Positions 4,887 through 6,102 of a stretch of 6,102 nucleotides of DNA are shown piece after piece. The notes below the pieces were generated by a model. That model was not told the DNA's origin. It ran no database searches and was given only the letters and a program-made list of their open reading frames with translations. Where the stretch lies: positions 330 to 6,431 of the forward strand of contig PMBM01000227.1 of assembly GCA_003153855.1 (NCBI GenBank), in the 5' to 3' direction. Source of the stretch: Propionibacteriaceae bacterium (GTDB lineage: Bacteria; Actinomycetota; Actinomycetes; Propionibacteriales; Propionibacteriaceae). Each line of letters starts with the position of its first letter. Position 1 is the first letter of the stretch. A program made the translations under genes and the position numbers.

Positions 4887-6102
4887 GCGCATCGGTCGAC
4901 GCGGCCGCGCGCATCATCGCGGACCTCGTCGCGGCCGGCGTGCGTGACGTCGTGCTGTCCCCGGGCTCCCGCTCGGCCCCGATCGCGTACGTGGTCGCGG
5001 CTGCGGAGCGCGACGGTCGGCTGCGCCTGCACGTACGGCACGACGAGCGCAGTGCCGCGTTCCTCGGGCTGGGCATCAGCCGCGCCGATCCGGAGCACCC
5101 TGCCGTCGTCGTGACCACGTCCGGCTCCGCGGTGGCGAACCTCGTTCCGGCTGCCATGGAGGCCCACCACGGCGGTGTCCCGCTGCTGCTCCTGACCGCC
5201 GATCGTCCCGTGCGCCTACGTGGCACCTGGGCCAACCAGACGTCCGAGTCACAGAGCAAGCTGCTTGCGTCGATCGCCTACTGCGTGGACGTCGACCCCG
5301 AGACCGGCAACGGCGCACCGTGGCTGAACGCACTGTCAGCGGCCAAGGGCAGTACGGACCGTCGCCCGGGACCTGCCCACCTCAACGTCTGCTTCGACGT
5401 CCCCCTGCAACCCCCGCCAGATCGCAGGGTGACCCTGCCCGAGGCCAGCTCGTGGCCACGCAGCAGCTCGGACCTCACCGAGCTCGCGTCTGCCGAGCTG
5501 GCCCTGGGACCGCGGACGGTGGTCGTGGCCGGCGACGGCGCGGGGCCGATCGCGAGCGCGCTCGCCGAGGTCGCCCGCTGGCCCCTGCTGGCCGAGCCGA
5601 CATCGGGCGCACGGTTCGGGACTTCTCGCGTGGACGCGTACAGGCTCATCCTTCCCGCGCTCGCCGAGCGTGTGGAGCGGGTCGTCGTGTACGGGCGCCC
5701 TACCTTGTCGCGCCCCGTCACGTCGCTCCTCGACGACCCCCGTGTCCAGGTCATCCAGGTGGTTCGCCACCCCGACGATCTGGGCCCCGGCCGCGACGTC
5801 GTCCGCGTCGGTGGCGTCACCGTCACCGGGAGCGACGACCCCGCCTGGCTGTACGAGTGGGCGGGAGCCGGCCTCACACGTGCGATGGACGCGAGCGTCG
5901 CCATCAATGGCTGGCCGGTGGTCACCGGCCTCCACGTCGCCCAAGCGATCGCCAGCGCGACCCGACCGGACGCGGCGCTCTTCGTGGGATCGTCCAACGC
6001 CGTGCGGGACCTCGACCTCGTGGCGACCGAGCTACCCGCAGGCGCCCTGATCGTCGCCAACCGCGGCCTGGCCGGCATCGACGGTGCGATCAGCACCGCG
6101 GC
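4883..6102 (+). CDS. menD: SEPHCHC synthase MenD (3' partial, runs off the window)
   Basis: MenD is a thiamine-diphosphate enzyme that joins 2-oxoglutarate (with loss of CO2) to isochorismate, giving SEPHCHC, the first committed step of classical menaquinone synthesis. The window holds the first 406 residues; E. coli MenD has 556, so about 150 are missing. Visible motifs are SPGSR (26-30), the cofactor-activating Glu55 in HDERSAAFLGLG (53-64), TTSGSAVANLVPAAMEAHH (78-96), LLTADRP (103-109), NQTSESQ (118-124), GSSNAVRDLDL (369-379) and NRGLAGIDGAIST (393-405), which leads into the cofactor-binding domain. The frame is uninterrupted. The ATG at 4883 overlaps the menC TGA, with GAGG 5 nt upstream, so translation is probably coupled to menC. 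By pathway logic MenD acts before MenC although it is encoded after it. Minor variations from the common sequence (Trp116 where GANQT is usual; Leu396 in the NRG motif) do not suggest loss of function. Confidence 0.95.
   Translation, partial: MSASVDAAARIIADLVAAGVRDVVLSPGSRSAPIAYVVAAAERDGRLRLHVRHDERSAAFLGLGISRADPEHPAVVVTTSGSAVANLVPAAMEAHHGGVPLLLLTADRPVRLRGTWANQTSESQSKLLASIAYCVDVDPETGNGAPWLNALSAAKGSTDRRPGPAHLNVCFDVPLQPPPDRRVTLPEASSWPRSSSDLTELASAELALGPRTVVVAGDGAGPIASALAEVARWPLLAEPTSGARFGTSRVDAYRLILPALAERVERVVVYGRPTLSRPVTSLLDDPRVQVIQVVRHPDDLGPGRDVVRVGGVTVTGSDDPAWLYEWAGAGLTRAMDASVAINGWPVVTGLHVAQAIASATRPDAALFVGSSNAVRDLDLVATELPAGALIVANRGLAGIDGAISTA

Noticed and set aside
5278..6096. 272-codon and 202-codon minus-strand frames opposite menD
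   Set aside because: Both are antisense to a continuous MenD frame containing all expected motifs, and their translations are low-complexity Arg/Ser/Thr-rich or Arg/Gly/Asp-rich.

Overview
The window is about 6.1 kb of GC-rich DNA (roughly 70% by eye) with strong G/C third-position bias, and it reads as actinobacterial chromosome. Evidence for this is a mycobacterial-type Nei2 glycosylase, an actinobacterial-style MenC and MenD pair, several GTG starts, and start regions that look like -10 hexamers placed directly before the start codon. A high density of the word CGTACG reminds me of Nocardioidaceae-like genomes, but that genus-level guess is weak.

Layout, left to right. (1) The 3' end of a plus-strand gene for a small, Ser/Thr/Gly-rich, probably extracytoplasmic protein. 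(2) A DUF1345 integral membrane protein (290-943, +). (3) A 255-bp intergenic region (944-1198) unusually rich in structure: a two-part hairpin, an 8-bp inverted repeat, a 12-bp near-perfect direct repeat, and a perfect 14-bp palindrome beside a possible -10 box. (4) A cytoplasmic TolB/PD40 beta-propeller protein (1199-2083, +) whose gene carries a strong G-quadruplex-type G run. (5) A Nei2-like DNA glycosylase (2122-2982, +) 38 bp downstream. (6) A convergent, unusual TetR-like regulator (3023-3829, -). (7) Divergent from it across only 49 bp, the menaquinone genes menC (3879-4886, +) and menD (4883 to the window end, +), joined by an ATGA overlap.

Functionally, menC and menD form one unit. 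MenD makes SEPHCHC from isochorismate and 2-oxoglutarate, and MenC dehydrates the later intermediate SHCHC to o-succinylbenzoate. The TetR-like gene faces menC head to head, and the space between them is a 14-nt-arm imperfect inverted repeat covering both start regions. Regulation of menCD by this protein is therefore a testable idea, but the repeat may simply be two copies of the same initiation signal. The other genes look like ordinary housekeeping or hypothetical loci. I see no tRNA, rRNA, CRISPR array, insertion sequence, phage gene or defence system. No gene-free stretch exceeds 300 bp; the 944-1198 gap is the largest and is described in pieces. I do not see a clearly novel multi-gene system here; the most interesting signals are the two structured intergenic regions, the G-run and the CGTACG word excess.
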